A stretch of 64,000 nt of DNA from an uncultured Roseobacter sp. (GCF_947499265.1 NZ_CANMNK010000001.1:643001-707000); one strand, 5' to 3'. Numbered from the stretch's first letter, positions 33,992-42,940 are shown. Numbers and translations are program-made. The notes: a model not told the origin generated them from the letters alone.

Positions 33992-34750
33992 CTACTCTTT
34001 TGCTAGTCGGAGCTCGGCCACAAAATTGTAGGCATCTCCGCGATAAATGGATTGGGTGAATTCAACGATGCGCCCATCCGAGAGGTAAGAGGTCCGCTCG
34101 ATCCGCAGACCAGCCATGCCCGGTTCGACCTCAAGCAGCGTGGCGTTTTCTGCCTCCAGATTAATGGCCGAGATTTTTTGGAGCGCGCGCACAGGGCGTA
34201 ACCCCATTTCTGCAAGAACTTCGTAGAGAGACGTCTTGACCAACACCGGGTTGGGCAGGATGTCGGTCGAGAGGGAGGCGCGTTCGATTGCCATGGGTTT
34301 ATTGTCGGCGGTCCGAAGTCGCGCAATGCGAGACACAGATGCGTCGGGCGACAATGCGAGGGCCAGAACCTCGTCAGGAGAGGGCATAAAAACGCCCCGT
34401 TCAAGCCAAATGCTCGCCGATGCCATCCCGCGCCGGGACATGTCTTCGCTGAACGACGTCAGCCGGGATAGTGATTGTTCGATTTGCGGTGTGTCCGAAG
34501 CGACGAAAGATCCAGAGCCTTGTTTCTGGACGATAATGCCCTCCTCGGCGAGTTCGTGAATGGCCTTTCGAACCGTGACACGTGACAGCTCCGTGATGCT
34601 GGCGATCTCGCGCTCGGGCGGCAGTGAGTTGCCAGCTTTAAGCACGCCCTGATCCACGCCATCGCTGAGCCGCTGGCGCAATTGCACGTAACGCGGCCCG
34701 CCATCCGGGCGCAGCCAATTGCTCGGTGCGAGGAATTCGGCAATACTCAT
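33992..34750 (-). CDS. GntR/HutC-family transcriptional regulator
   Basis: This 252-residue regulator has an N-terminal winged helix (PRYVQLRQRLSDGVDQGVLKAG, PPEREIASITELSRVTVRKAIHELAEEGIIVQKQGSGSFV) and a C-terminal UTRA ligand domain (RIARLRTADNKPMAIERASL, SLYEVLAEMGLRPVRALQKI, MAGLRIERTSYLSDGRIVEFTQSIYRGDAYNFV). This is the NagR/DasR type, which responds to amino-sugar phosphates. The start at 34750 overlaps the sugar-kinase stop by four bases; the longer frame lies inside that kinase gene. It is the likely regulator of both divergent amino-sugar operons. Confidence 0.9.
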   Translation of the reverse strand: MSIAEFLAPSNWLRPDGGPRYVQLRQRLSDGVDQGVLKAGNSLPPEREIASITELSRVTVRKAIHELAEEGIIVQKQGSGSFVASDTPQIEQSLSRLTSFSEDMSRRGMASASIWLERGVFMPSPDEVLALALSPDASVSRIARLRTADNKPMAIERASLSTDILPNPVLVKTSLYEVLAEMGLRPVRALQKISAINLEAENATLLEVEPGMAGLRIERTSYLSDGRIVEFTQSIYRGDAYNFVAELRLAKE

Positions 34751-35643
34751 GTGGTGCTGCTCCGGGTTTCGGTGAGGGATGATTTGGCGAGATAATAGGC
34801 GCCGTCCAGCGCCGTGCCGCGTGACTTGATTTGTCCGCTCAGGGCGTCCGGCGGCAGGTAACGCGCATAACGGGGGCCGACGCCGCCGGTCAGGCATAAG
34901 GCGTTTCCGGGTTCAAAGCCGAGGGCCAACAACCCGTGCAACAGGTAGTCTGCACCACGCGCCATCAACTCCTGCGCCCATGTATCGCCTTGTTCCGCAG
35001 CGGTAACGATGGCAGGCGCCAAGGCGCCAAAATCGCCGGGCTTTGCGGACATGCTGAAGGAAACGATCGCATTCGGGTCATCATCGAACCTCGCAAACAA
35101 CGCCCGGGTCAAGTCGCTGTGGTCTGCAAGCCCATCATGGCAAAGCAATACCTGCTCCAACCCGGCACGGCCCAGCCATGCACCCGATCCCTGGTCCGCC
35201 ACGTGAAACCCCCAGCCGCCCACATACCCAAAGGTGCCGCCTTTGCTGGCTGCAACTATGGTGCCTGTTCCCACAGAGAGCAGAAACCCATCCTTGCCAC
35301 CAAGCGCGCCGGTGACGGCCGTCGGGCGGTCATCTGTTACGACGCTGCTTTTGTAGGGTAAAGCAGAGGCAATCCGCCGGCTATCGTCGGCGGTCATGAC
35401 GCCAGCCAGTCCCAGATGAGCGACTGCATTCTCCAATGCGCTTTCATCAAGGTTTGCTTTTGCGGCGGCGGCTTTGACTGTCATGACAATATTCTTGACC
35501 GCCAAGTCCGGGTCAGAGGCAGCATTTGCGCGCCCGCCCTCAGCCCGCGCGGCAATGCCGCCCGACAGGGTACCAATGGCGGCCCGGCACCCCGTACCAC
35601 CCCCGTCAACGCCTATGAGAAGCATTTGTGCTGAATCGGACAT
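34747..35643 (-). CDS. BadF/BcrA-family amino-sugar kinase (GlcNAc and/or MurNAc)
   Basis: This 298-residue ASKHA-fold kinase has a phosphate-1 loop LIGVDGGGTGCRAAIG, phosphate-2 loop LSVGTGTIVAASKGG, GGWGFHVADQGSGAWLGRAGL and adenosine loop LCLTGGVGPRYARYLP. It matches the family of human-type GlcNAc kinase and of clostridial MurK, which phosphorylates both MurNAc and GlcNAc at C6. Placement in front of a GntR gene, a deaminase and nagA, and divergent from murQ, supports phosphorylation of imported, unphosphorylated amino sugars. It is the first gene of the leftward operon. Confidence 0.87.
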   Translation of the reverse strand: MSDSAQMLLIGVDGGGTGCRAAIGTLSGGIAARAEGGRANAASDPDLAVKNIVMTVKAAAAKANLDESALENAVAHLGLAGVMTADDSRRIASALPYKSSVVTDDRPTAVTGALGGKDGFLLSVGTGTIVAASKGGTFGYVGGWGFHVADQGSGAWLGRAGLEQVLLCHDGLADHSDLTRALFARFDDDPNAIVSFSMSAKPGDFGALAPAIVTAAEQGDTWAQELMARGADYLLHGLLALGFEPGNALCLTGGVGPRYARYLPPDALSGQIKSRGTALDGAYYLAKSSLTETRSSTT

Positions 35644-35646
35644 GAG

Positions 35647-35663
35647 ATACCTTTATAATACCT
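35647..35663. repeat. Left operator-like repeat pair before the sugar-kinase operon
   Basis: ATACCT occurs at 35647-35652 and again at 35658-35663, exactly 11 bases apart. Read on the minus strand this gives TAGGTATTATAAAGGTATC directly before the kinase ATG. It mirrors the right-hand pair before murQ and probably binds the local GntR protein. Confidence 0.55.
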
Positions 35664-35753
35664 ATTTGGCAAAAGAAAGACCTATTGTGTGATTTTAGGC
35701 CTTAATTGGCCTTACTTTTGCGCACGTGGCCAAAGAAAAAATAAATGGTAGAC

Positions 35754-35774
35754 AAAAGGTATTTAAAAGGTATT
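35754..35774. repeat. Right operator-like repeat pair before murQ
   Basis: AAAAGGTATT is repeated at 35754-35763 and 35765-35774, again with an 11-base period, ending 21 bases before the murQ start. Orientation is opposite to the left pair, so each operon sees the same arrangement. Between the pairs are two GGCCTTA copies (35698, 35708) and a TTGGCC/GGCCAA inverted repeat (35706-35733). Confidence 0.55.
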
Positions 35775-35795
35775 AGATTAGTTAAGGAGATTCGG

Positions 35796-36692
35796 ATGCT
35801 GCTGCCAACAACTGAACAACTGCCTCAAAGCGACGCAATTGACGCGCTCTCACCGCATGTGGCTGCCGAGGCGATGCTGGACGGGCATCAGGCAGCCCTC
35901 GACGCGATCAGGGCGGCCTTGCCGGCCATTGTGGGGGGCGCCAAGGCGATGGCAGCCGCCATTCGGGCGGAACGCTCGCTTGTATATATCGCAGCAGGAA
36001 GCTCAGGCTTGATGGCGCTTGCCGATGCATGCGAGTTGCCCGGTACTTTCGGCATCCCGGCGGGACGCATTCAGATCCACATGGCAGGGGGCATCCCAAC
36101 GGATGGCGCCATGCCGGGCAACACAGAAGATGACACCGAGGCCGCAGAGGCCGCCGCCCAAAATGTCCGCAAAGGCGACGCGGCCATCGTGCTGAGCGCA
36201 AGTGGATCAACGCCCTACGCGGTGGCCGCGGCCCTGTCCGCAAAGGCCAAAGGGGCCAGCATCATCGCGATTGCCAACAATCCGAACACGGAACTGCTCA
36301 ATCTGGCCGACATTGCGATTTGTCTGCAAACACCGCCGGAAGTCATCGCCGGGTCTACGCGTCTGGGGGCGGGGTCTGCGCAGAAGGTTGCCCTGAATAT
36401 GATGTCGTCGCTGATGGGCATCGCCCTGGGCCATGTGTACAAAGGTCAGATGGTCAACGTCGTCGCAGATAACGCGAAATTGCAAAAGCGCGCTGCGGGC
36501 ATGATCAAGAGCATAACGGGCGCGTCGGACAATGTGGCCGAGGCTGCTTTGGCGCAATCCGGCGGAGAAATCAAATCTGCAATTCTGGTGGCCTTAGGCT
36601 GCCCGATCAACGCTGCGACCGACTTGCTCGCGGCGCATGACGGGCATCTGGGGCCCTGCATCAACTCATTAAACCAAGACGTAAATGTCTGA
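35796..36692 (+). CDS. murQ: N-acetylmuramic acid 6-phosphate etherase
   Basis: This 298-residue SIS-fold lyase cleaves the lactyl ether of MurNAc-6-phosphate, giving GlcNAc-6-phosphate and D-lactate. Motifs: YIAAGSSGLMALADACELPGTF with Glu80 aligned to the catalytic Glu83 of E. coli MurQ, GNTEDDTEAAE with Glu111 aligned to Glu114, LSASGSTPYAVAAAL, STRLGAGSAQKVALNMMSS and VVADNAKLQKRA. AAGGAG six bases before 35796 fixes the start. The N-terminus is shorter than in E. coli and lacks its TEGSN motif. It is the first gene of the rightward operon, 14 bases before the binding-protein gene. Confidence 0.88.
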   Translation: MLLPTTEQLPQSDAIDALSPHVAAEAMLDGHQAALDAIRAALPAIVGGAKAMAAAIRAERSLVYIAAGSSGLMALADACELPGTFGIPAGRIQIHMAGGIPTDGAMPGNTEDDTEAAEAAAQNVRKGDAAIVLSASGSTPYAVAAALSAKAKGASIIAIANNPNTELLNLADIAICLQTPPEVIAGSTRLGAGSAQKVALNMMSSLMGIALGHVYKGQMVNVVADNAKLQKRAAGMIKSITGASDNVAEAALAQSGGEIKSAILVALGCPINAATDLLAAHDGHLGPCINSLNQDVNV

Positions 36693-36706
36693 CTAGGGAG
36701 ACGACC

Positions 36707-37960
36707 ATGAAAAAATCACATCTGATCGGTGCCATGCTGGCCTCGACGTTCATCGCGGGGGCTGCTGCGGCGCAGGACGTGACGCTGACGATCGAAAGCT
36801 GGCGCAACGATGACCTGGCGATTTGGCAGGACAAAATCATACCGGCCTTCGAGGCTGAGCATCCCGGGATTAAGCTGAACTTCACGCCCTCTGCACCGGC
36901 AGAGTATAATGCGGTGCTCAATTCCAAGCTCGACGCAGGTTCTGCCGGTGACATCATCACGTGCCGCCCCTTTGACGCGTCTCTCGCGCTCTATGAAGCA
37001 GGCCACTTGGCCGATATCAGTGACCTTGAGGGCATGGCGAACTTCTCGCCCGTGGCCAAGTCGGGCTGGAGCACGGATGACGCATCCGTTCAGTTCTGTG
37101 TGCCGATGGCTTCGGTCATCCACGGCTTTATCTACAACAAGGACGCGTTTGCTGAATTGGGTATTGAAGAGCCAACAACCGAGGCTGAATTTTTTGCGGC
37201 GCTCGACACGATCAAGGAAGACGGCAGCTATATTCCGATGGCGATGGGCACCAATGACCAGTGGGAAGCCGCGACCATGGGCTACAACAACATTGGCCCG
37301 AACTACTGGAAAGGCGAAGACGGCCGTCTTGCGCTGCTGGCGGGCGACCAGAAACTGACCGACGAAGCCTGGGTCGCTCCTTATCGCCAATTGGCGAAAT
37401 GGGGTGACTATCTGGGCGACGGATACGAGGCGCAAACCTACCCGGACAGCCAGAACATCTTTACGCTGGGGCGTGCCGCGATTTATCCAACCGGGTCTTG
37501 GGAAATTTCTGGTTTCAACGGTCTGGCTGATTTCGAAATGGGGGCCTTTTACCCCCCCGTCCAGAACGCGGGCGACACCTGCTATATTTCGGATCACACG
37601 GATATCGGCATCGGCATGAACGCGGCCACGCCCAACAAGGAAGCGGCTCAAACCTTCCTGAACTGGGTCGGCTCTTCTGAATTCGCGATGATCTTTGCGA
37701 ATGCATTGCCGGGTTTTTTCCCGCTGTCTTCGGCGCCCGTCACGCTGGAAGACCCACTGGCGCAAGAGTTTATCTCCTGGCGCGGCGAGTGTGAAAGCAC
37801 GATCCGGTCGACCTATCAGGTGTTGTCCCGTGGCACACCAAACCTTGAGAACGAAACCTGGAACGCATCTGTGGCCGTGATCAAGGGAGAGGAAAGCCCC
37901 GAAGACGCAGGCAAGCGTCTGCAGGAGGGTCTGGCCAGCTGGTACGAGCCGCAAAAGTAG
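36707..37960 (+). CDS. Sugar ABC transporter substrate-binding protein
   Basis: This 417-residue periplasmic solute-binding protein of family 1 has a Sec signal peptide (KKSHLIGAMLASTFIAGAAAAQ). Typical segments are IIPAFEAEHPGIKLNF, the hinge-region YNAVLNSKLDAGSAGDII and IHGFIYNKDAFAELGIEEPTT, and the ligand-cleft Trp-rich parts WEAATMGYNNIGPNYW and YPTGSWEISGF. Family 1 proteins bind mono- to oligosaccharides. Being directly behind murQ, it is expected to bind an amino sugar or muropeptide sugar. GGAGACGACC precedes the ATG. Confidence 0.9.
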   Translation: MKKSHLIGAMLASTFIAGAAAAQDVTLTIESWRNDDLAIWQDKIIPAFEAEHPGIKLNFTPSAPAEYNAVLNSKLDAGSAGDIITCRPFDASLALYEAGHLADISDLEGMANFSPVAKSGWSTDDASVQFCVPMASVIHGFIYNKDAFAELGIEEPTTEAEFFAALDTIKEDGSYIPMAMGTNDQWEAATMGYNNIGPNYWKGEDGRLALLAGDQKLTDEAWVAPYRQLAKWGDYLGDGYEAQTYPDSQNIFTLGRAAIYPTGSWEISGFNGLADFEMGAFYPPVQNAGDTCYISDHTDIGIGMNAATPNKEAAQTFLNWVGSSEFAMIFANALPGFFPLSSAPVTLEDPLAQEFISWRGECESTIRSTYQVLSRGTPNLENETWNASVAVIKGEESPEDAGKRLQEGLASWYEPQK

Positions 37961-37978
37961 AGATCAAACCAAGTTGCT

Positions 37979-38013
37979 GCCTTGCCCCGACGCCCTGCCA
38001 GTCGGGGCAAGGC
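37979..38013 (+). promoter_or_regulatory. 13-bp perfect hairpin between binding-protein and permease genes
   Basis: GCCTTGCCCCGAC (37979-37991) pairs perfectly with GTCGGGGCAAGGC (38001-38013) over a nine-base loop. No T-run follows, so rather than a full terminator it probably stabilises the upstream message and lowers permease expression, as in many binding-protein operons. Confidence 0.75.
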
Positions 38014-38072
38014 CCACCCAACAGGCCGACCATGAGACCGCAACCGCCGAAAGCGGCGTGATGTCTGACCGG

Positions 38073-38092
38073 GCGCCAGCATTTTCTGGCGC
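38073..38092 (+). promoter_or_regulatory. Second hairpin before the permease gene
   Basis: GCGCCAG (38073-38079) and CTGGCGC (38086-38092) form a perfect 7-bp stem with a six-base loop, 60 bases downstream of the first hairpin and still in the 196-base gap before the permease ATG. Together they suggest RNA-level tuning of the operon. Confidence 0.5.
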
Positions 38093-38156
38093 AGGCCGTT
38101 GCGACACACCCTGCGGTTCCATAATCCCACCACCGACATTGTGTCCGGAGAAAGCC

Positions 38157-39083
38157 ATGTCAGATCAACATACACGCCCCAAGACGCGCTGGCACATCGC
38201 GGTGTTTCTCGCGCCTGCGGTGCTGGTTTACACCGCTGTGATGGTCTACCCGCTGTTTAACACACTGCGGCTGTCGCTCTTTACCGAGATCGATCAGGAA
38301 CGTGTCTATGTTGGCCTCCAGAACTTCAAAACGCTATTCAATGAGAGTGTCTGGTCAACCCAATTCTGGAACGCGCTGGGCAATAATTTCTGGTTCTTCA
38401 TCATCCATATGCTCGTGCAAAACCCCATCGGCATTGCACTGGCGGCCATCCTGAGCCATCCGAAGTTGCGCTTTGCAAGCTTCTACCGCTCCGCCATTTT
38501 CATTCCCACGATCCTGAGCTTTGTGATCGTCGGTTTTGCCTGGAAGCTGATCCTGTCGCCCATTTGGGGCATCGCGCCCGGAATGCTGGATGCGATCGGC
38601 CTGAAATCGCTTTATGCCCCCTGGCTTGGCAAAGAGGCCTATGCGCTGACGACGTTATCGCTGGTTTCAGTCTGGCAGTTCGTCGGCATCCCGATGATGC
38701 TGATTTACGCGGCACTTCTATCGATACCCGATGAAATTCTCGAAGCCGCAGAGGTCGAGGGCATCACTGGCCTGTCCGCTTTCTGGAAGATCAAGCTGCC
38801 GCTGATCCTGCCCTCCATCGGGATCATCTCGATCCTGACCTTCGTGGCCAATTTCAACGCCTTCGACTTGATCTATGCCGCCCAAGGTGCGTTGGCTGGG
38901 CCTGACTTCTCGACCGATATCCTCGGTACCTTCATGTATCGCACGTTCTTCGGCTTCCAGCTGCAACTGGGCGATCCACATATGGGATCGACCATCGCGT
39001 CGGCGATGTTCGCCATCATCCTGGTCGGTGTGTGCCTGTACCTCTTCGGTATCCAGTCCCGCATGCGCCGCTACCAGTTCTGA
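38157..39083 (+). CDS. Sugar ABC transporter permease (MalF/UgpA type)
   Basis: This 308-residue integral membrane protein has about six helices, beginning with IAVFLAPAVLVYTAVMVYPLFNTLRLSLF. The cytoplasmic EAA loop that contacts the ATPase reads EILEAAEVEGITGLSAFWKIKLPLILPS, a good match to the family. The start at 38157 follows GGAGAAAGCC. It partners with the next permease to form the channel of the importer. The preceding 196-base gap carries two hairpins. Confidence 0.92.
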   Translation: MSDQHTRPKTRWHIAVFLAPAVLVYTAVMVYPLFNTLRLSLFTEIDQERVYVGLQNFKTLFNESVWSTQFWNALGNNFWFFIIHMLVQNPIGIALAAILSHPKLRFASFYRSAIFIPTILSFVIVGFAWKLILSPIWGIAPGMLDAIGLKSLYAPWLGKEAYALTTLSLVSVWQFVGIPMMLIYAALLSIPDEILEAAEVEGITGLSAFWKIKLPLILPSIGIISILTFVANFNAFDLIYAAQGALAGPDFSTDILGTFMYRTFFGFQLQLGDPHMGSTIASAMFAIILVGVCLYLFGIQSRMRRYQF

Positions 39084-39093
39084 GGAGACAGCC

Positions 39094-39933
39094 ATGAGTG
39101 CCGCCCGCCAGAACCGCTTTAACCTCTTCGCCGCACATGCTGCGCTGATCCTCTACACGCTGATCGCACTGTTCCCGGTCTTCGTGATTGTCATCAACAG
39201 CTTCAAAACGCGAAAAGCGATCTTTCGCGAACCTTTGGCCTTGCCGGATGCGGAGAGCTTTTCGATGATCGGGTATCAAACGGTGCTCAAGCAGGGGGAT
39301 TTCTTTCTCTACTTCCAGAACTCGATGATCGTCACTGTCGGATCGCTTTTCTTTATCCTGCTTTTTGGCGCCATGGCCGCCTTCGCGCTGGCCGAGTACC
39401 GCTTTAAGGGCAACACGCTGATGGGGCTCTATCTGGCGCTTGGCATCATGATCCCGATCCGTATCGGGACCGTCGCCATTCTGGAAATGATGGTCCAAAC
39501 CGGCCTGGTGAACACACTCTGGGCCCTGATCCTTGTGTATACCGCGCAGGGGCTGCCCCTGGCCGTGTTCATCCTGTCTGAATTCATGCGACAGGTCAGC
39601 GACGATCTGAAGAATGCGGGTCGCATCGACGGCTTGTCAGAATATCGCATCTTTTTCCGCCTTGTCCTGCCGCTGGTGCGCCCCGCGATGGCGACGGTCG
39701 CGGTCTTCAACATGATCCCGATCTGGAACGATTTGTGGTTTCCGCTGATCCTTGCTCCGGCAGAGGAGGTCAAAACCCTTACTCTCGGCAGCCAGGTCTT
39801 CATCGGTCAGTTTGTCACCGACTGGAACGCCGTGCTGTCGGCGCTGTCCCTGGCGATCTTGCCCGTCATGGCGCTCTATGTGATCTTCTCGCGCCAGCTC
39901 ATTCGCGGCATCACCTCGGGTGCTGTCAAATGA
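39094..39933 (+). CDS. Sugar ABC transporter permease (MalG/UgpE type)
   Basis: This 279-residue second permease has about six helices, starting with ALILYTLIALFPVFVIVINSFKTRKAIF, typical of MalG-like proteins. The EAA loop is DDLKNAGRIDGLSEYRIFFRLVLPLVRPAMATV. AGGAGACAGCC lies directly before the ATG at 39094, ten bases after the first permease. The stop overlaps the following oxidoreductase start (ATGA), so expression is coupled. Confidence 0.92.
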   Translation: MSAARQNRFNLFAAHAALILYTLIALFPVFVIVINSFKTRKAIFREPLALPDAESFSMIGYQTVLKQGDFFLYFQNSMIVTVGSLFFILLFGAMAAFALAEYRFKGNTLMGLYLALGIMIPIRIGTVAILEMMVQTGLVNTLWALILVYTAQGLPLAVFILSEFMRQVSDDLKNAGRIDGLSEYRIFFRLVLPLVRPAMATVAVFNMIPIWNDLWFPLILAPAEEVKTLTLGSQVFIGQFVTDWNAVLSALSLAILPVMALYVIFSRQLIRGITSGAVK

Positions 39934-40955
39934 GGGTCATCGTCGCAGGCTTGGGCAATATGGGGCGCAGCCATGCGCTGGCCTATCATGCCCATCCGGA
40001 TGCCCAGATCGTCGGGCTGGTAAACCGATCCACCACCAAACTGCCAGATGCACTGGCCGACTACCCAACCTTCAAGACCTTTGAGGAAGGGCTCGGCTTG
40101 AACCCCGATCTGGTCTGCATCGCGACCTATTCCGACAGCCATGCCGACTATGCCATCGCGGCAATGGAAGCAGGTGCGGATGTCTTCATCGAAAAGCCAC
40201 TCGCCACGACGTTCGAGGACGCCAGACGCGTTGTCGCTACCGCCACACGCCTGAACCGCAAGCTGGTCGTAGGCTACATCCTGCGCCACCATCCAAGCTG
40301 GCAGCGCCTCATCGTCGAAGCGCGCGCTTTGGGCGGGCCTTACGTATTTCGGATGAACCTGAACCAGCAATCCGATGGCCCGACATGGGACACCCACAAA
40401 GCATTAATGCAAACCACCAGCCCGATTGTAGATTGCGGGGTGCATTATGTGGACGTCATGTGCCAGATCACCGACGCCAAGCCGGTCCGCGTCAGCGGCA
40501 TGGGCCTGCGCCTGTCGGACGAAATCGCGACCGACATGTACAATTATGGTCAGTTGCAGGTTTGGTTCGACGACGGATCAATCGGCTGGTACGAGGCAGG
40601 CTGGGGGCCGATGATGTCGGAAACTGCGTTCTTCGTAAAAGATGTGGTCTCCCCAAACGGGGCGGTGTCGATCACCGATGGCAATAAAGGTGCTTCTGAC
40701 AATGTGGATGGCCACACTAAGGTGGGCGGTCTTCTGGTGCATCGTCCATCTGGCGACAAGCTGATCGACCTGCCCGATGAGCCCGACCATCAAGCCCTTT
40801 GCAACGCCGAGCAAGCCTTTGTGATCGATGCAATCTCAAACAATTCAGACCTCTCGCGGCACATGAATGATGCCGTGCAATCTTTGGCGATCTGCCTCGC
40901 CGCTGATGAAAGCATCCGCATGGGCCACCCCATCGACCTAGGAGACCAGCAATGA
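39930..40955 (+). CDS. Gfo/Idh/MocA-family oxidoreductase
   Basis: This 341-residue NAD(P)-dependent sugar oxidoreductase has a Rossmann loop [16 protein letters not shown] at the N-terminus, the EKPLATT motif at about residue 90 whose Lys is catalytic in the family, and a C-terminal alpha/beta domain with [13 protein letters not shown]. Members oxidise inositols, glucose, N-acetyl amino sugars or 1,6-anhydro sugars. Here it overlaps both the permease before it and the ATPase after it by four bases, so it is integral to the import operon. Its substrate is unknown. Confidence 0.88.
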   Translation: MRVIVAGLGNMGRSHALAYHAHPDAQIVGLVNRSTTKLPDALADYPTFKTFEEGLGLNPDLVCIATYSDSHADYAIAAMEAGADVFIEKPLATTFEDARRVVATATRLNRKLVVGYILRHHPSWQRLIVEARALGGPYVFRMNLNQQSDGPTWDTHKALMQTTSPIVDCGVHYVDVMCQITDAKPVRVSGMGLRLSDEIATDMYNYGQLQVWFDDGSIGWYEAGWGPMMSETAFFVKDVVSPNGAVSITDGNKGASDNVDGHTKVGGLLVHRPSGDKLIDLPDEPDHQALCNAEQAFVIDAISNNSDLSRHMNDAVQSLAICLAADESIRMGHPIDLGDQQ

Positions 40956-41953
40956 CCGCTCTCACCCTGACCAATGTCTGCAAGTCCTTTGGCGCTGTCG
41001 AGGTCTTGAAAGACATCAACCTTACCGTTGAAGACGGCGAGTTTGTCGTCTTTGTTGGCCCCTCGGGCTGCGGTAAATCCACTTTGCTGCGTGTCATCGC
41101 CGGGCTGGAGGATGCCACCAGCGGAACCGTCGAAATTGGGGGTGATGTGGTCAACACCATCCCACCCGCCAAGCGCGGCATTGCCATGGTGTTCCAATCC
41201 TATGCGCTCTATCCGCATCTGACGGTGCGCGACAACATGGCGCTAGGGCTCAAGCAGGAAAAGCAGCCCAGATCGGTGATCGATGAGCGCGTGAACAAAG
41301 CTGTGAGCATGCTCGACCTTGGCGCTTATGTTGATCGCCGACCATCTGATCTGTCAGGGGGCCAGCGCCAGCGCGTGGCCATCGGTCGCGCCATTGTGCG
41401 CGAGCCAAAGCTGTTCTTGTTTGACGAGCCCTTGTCCAATCTGGATGCGGCCTTGCGCATGAACACCCGCATCGAAATCGCTGAACTACACCGCACTCTC
41501 AGCGCTTCGATGATCTATGTCACGCATGATCAGACCGAAGCGATGACCTTGGCCGACAAAATCGTTGTGCTGCGCGACGGGCGCGTTGAGCAGGTGGGCT
41601 CGCCGATGGAGCTATATAACAATCCTGCAAACCAGTTCGTTGCAGGTTTTCTGGGTTCTCCGGCCATGAATTTCCTCAAAAAGGCTCCGCTTACAATTCC
41701 CAAAGGTGGGGCATTGGGCATTCGCCCCGAACACCTGCGCCCGGCCAAAGGCGGGCGGATCAAAGGTACGGTAACCCATGTCGAACGACTTGGCGGGGAC
41801 ACCAACCTTCTTGTCTCGACCGCCGAGCAGGAACCTCTGACGGTTCGCATATTCGGTCAGGATGATACCCAGGTCGGCGCAGCGATCGAACTTGATTTCA
41901 ACGACACCCAGTCGTTCGCCTTTGACAAGAGCCTGCAAAGAGTTGCGATCTAG
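40952..41953 (+). CDS. Sugar ABC transporter ATP-binding protein (UgpC/MalK type)
   Basis: This 333-residue ATPase powers the importer. Walker A is GPSGCGKST, the Q loop [13 protein letters not shown], the signature [14 protein letters not shown], Walker [14 protein letters not shown] and the switch His in YVTHDQTEA. The C-terminal TOBE/OB region ([13 protein letters not shown], later [19 protein letters not shown]) is the regulatory domain seen in MalK-like proteins. It is the last gene of the rightward amino-sugar operon; no terminator hairpin was seen after it. Confidence 0.94.
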   Translation: MTALTLTNVCKSFGAVEVLKDINLTVEDGEFVVFVGPSGCGKSTLLRVIAGLEDATSGTVEIGGDVVNTIPPAKRGIAMVFQSYALYPHLTVRDNMALGLKQEKQPRSVIDERVNKAVSMLDLGAYVDRRPSDLSGGQRQRVAIGRAIVREPKLFLFDEPLSNLDAALRMNTRIEIAELHRTLSASMIYVTHDQTEAMTLADKIVVLRDGRVEQVGSPMELYNNPANQFVAGFLGSPAMNFLKKAPLTIPKGGALGIRPEHLRPAKGGRIKGTVTHVERLGGDTNLLVSTAEQEPLTVRIFGQDDTQVGAAIELDFNDTQSFAFDKSLQRVAI

Positions 41954-42565
41954 CTACACGTGATGGTTTCCGCGCATTTATGACCAACACCTTTGCATTC
42001 GTCCGCCCTTTGAATGCGCGTTCACCAACCAGATCATTTGCGCTTCGGTTGAAAATTACGGCAGCTTTATTTTTATGAGGTGTGACCGAGCGTACAAAGA
42101 GCAGAATCGTATCATTCACTTGATGGCGGGCGAGACTTTACAGCCTGGATTGGCCTCGTGCCAAGGTAATACAGTACGGGCGGCCGGAAGGTTTGGGGCG
42201 CATGTCTAACTGCGGAAACTGACATCTGCGGATACATTTCGTTCAGGCTGCGAACAGTGGCCGGTCCATACAGTCGGGACGTGGGTGACAACGGTTTTTT
42301 CGGGGGAGGCGCATACATGCTGCACTGCATACGACGGCAGGAATCAGCCCCGGCGCAGCTTTTGTACCGCAAGCAAACGCTGTTGATCACTACGCCCAGC
42401 ATGATCTTTATGTTCGAGTTCGTTTTCAACATTCACAGTTGCTTGCTCTGCGAAGCGGCGAGTTGCAATTAAAACGATCTGGTACCTGATCTTTGCGAAA
42501 CATTGGACTTGTCGTGAAGACCGCTTAGAACGGTTTGAGCTGATCGAGCAATGGAGACTGTCCTT
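41954..42565. other. Non-coding stretch after the importer operon
   Basis: These 612 bases hold no convincing gene. The small frames in them lack ribosome sites and protein-like composition. One element, a 22-base sequence at 42047-42068 (GGTTGAAAATTACGGCAG followed by CTTT), recurs with three differences at 45273-45294 in another gene-free stretch. The final 60 bases should carry the cytochrome promoter. Confidence 0.5.
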
Positions 42566-42940
42566 ATGTTGAAAAACTGCATTCTAACAATGCTAATGAT
42601 CACTTGTGGTTTTGCAGCCAGGGCAGATAATCATACAACTAACGCCACAAAGGCAGAAGACATCGAAACGTCACCAATAGAACATGTGGTGGATTTGGAA
42701 GCGGCAGAGAAAATCTTTCGCAAATCCTGCCGGGCCTGTCACGGAAACAAGGCGCAGGGTGCGGCCAGCTATCCAAAGCTCTCCGACAAGACGCCGGAAT
42801 ACATTGCAGAGAAACTGAAAATCTACAGATCCGGTGAGAAGATTGGCCCGAACTCCATTCTTATGATCAGTCACGCCAAAAAGCTCTCTGACGAGGATAT
42901 CGTCAATATATCGGCTTACGTCGCAACAGCCTTCGACTGA
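42566..42940 (+). CDS. Small secreted c-type cytochrome
   Basis: This 124-residue protein has a signal peptide (LKNCILTMLMITCGFAARA) and one haem site SCRACHGNKAQG (Cys55, Cys58, His59), with a likely axial Met in NSILMISHAKKLSDEDI. Size and the ACHG pattern fit class I cytochromes such as c553/c5. It would carry electrons in the periplasm. GGAG nine bases before 42566 supports this start over 42551. The next gene, a secreted sugar dehydrogenase, is a plausible electron donor. Confidence 0.88.
   Translation: MLKNCILTMLMITCGFAARADNHTTNATKAEDIETSPIEHVVDLEAAEKIFRKSCRACHGNKAQGAASYPKLSDKTPEYIAEKLKIYRSGEKIGPNSILMISHAKKLSDEDIVNISAYVATAFD

Noticed and set aside
36716..37954. 412-codon minus-strand frame
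   Set aside because: Antisense to the ABC substrate-binding protein, which has a signal peptide and family motifs.
42112..42472. Opposite-strand small frames in the gene-free block
   Set aside because: They overlap each other, lack ribosome sites and show no protein-like pattern.
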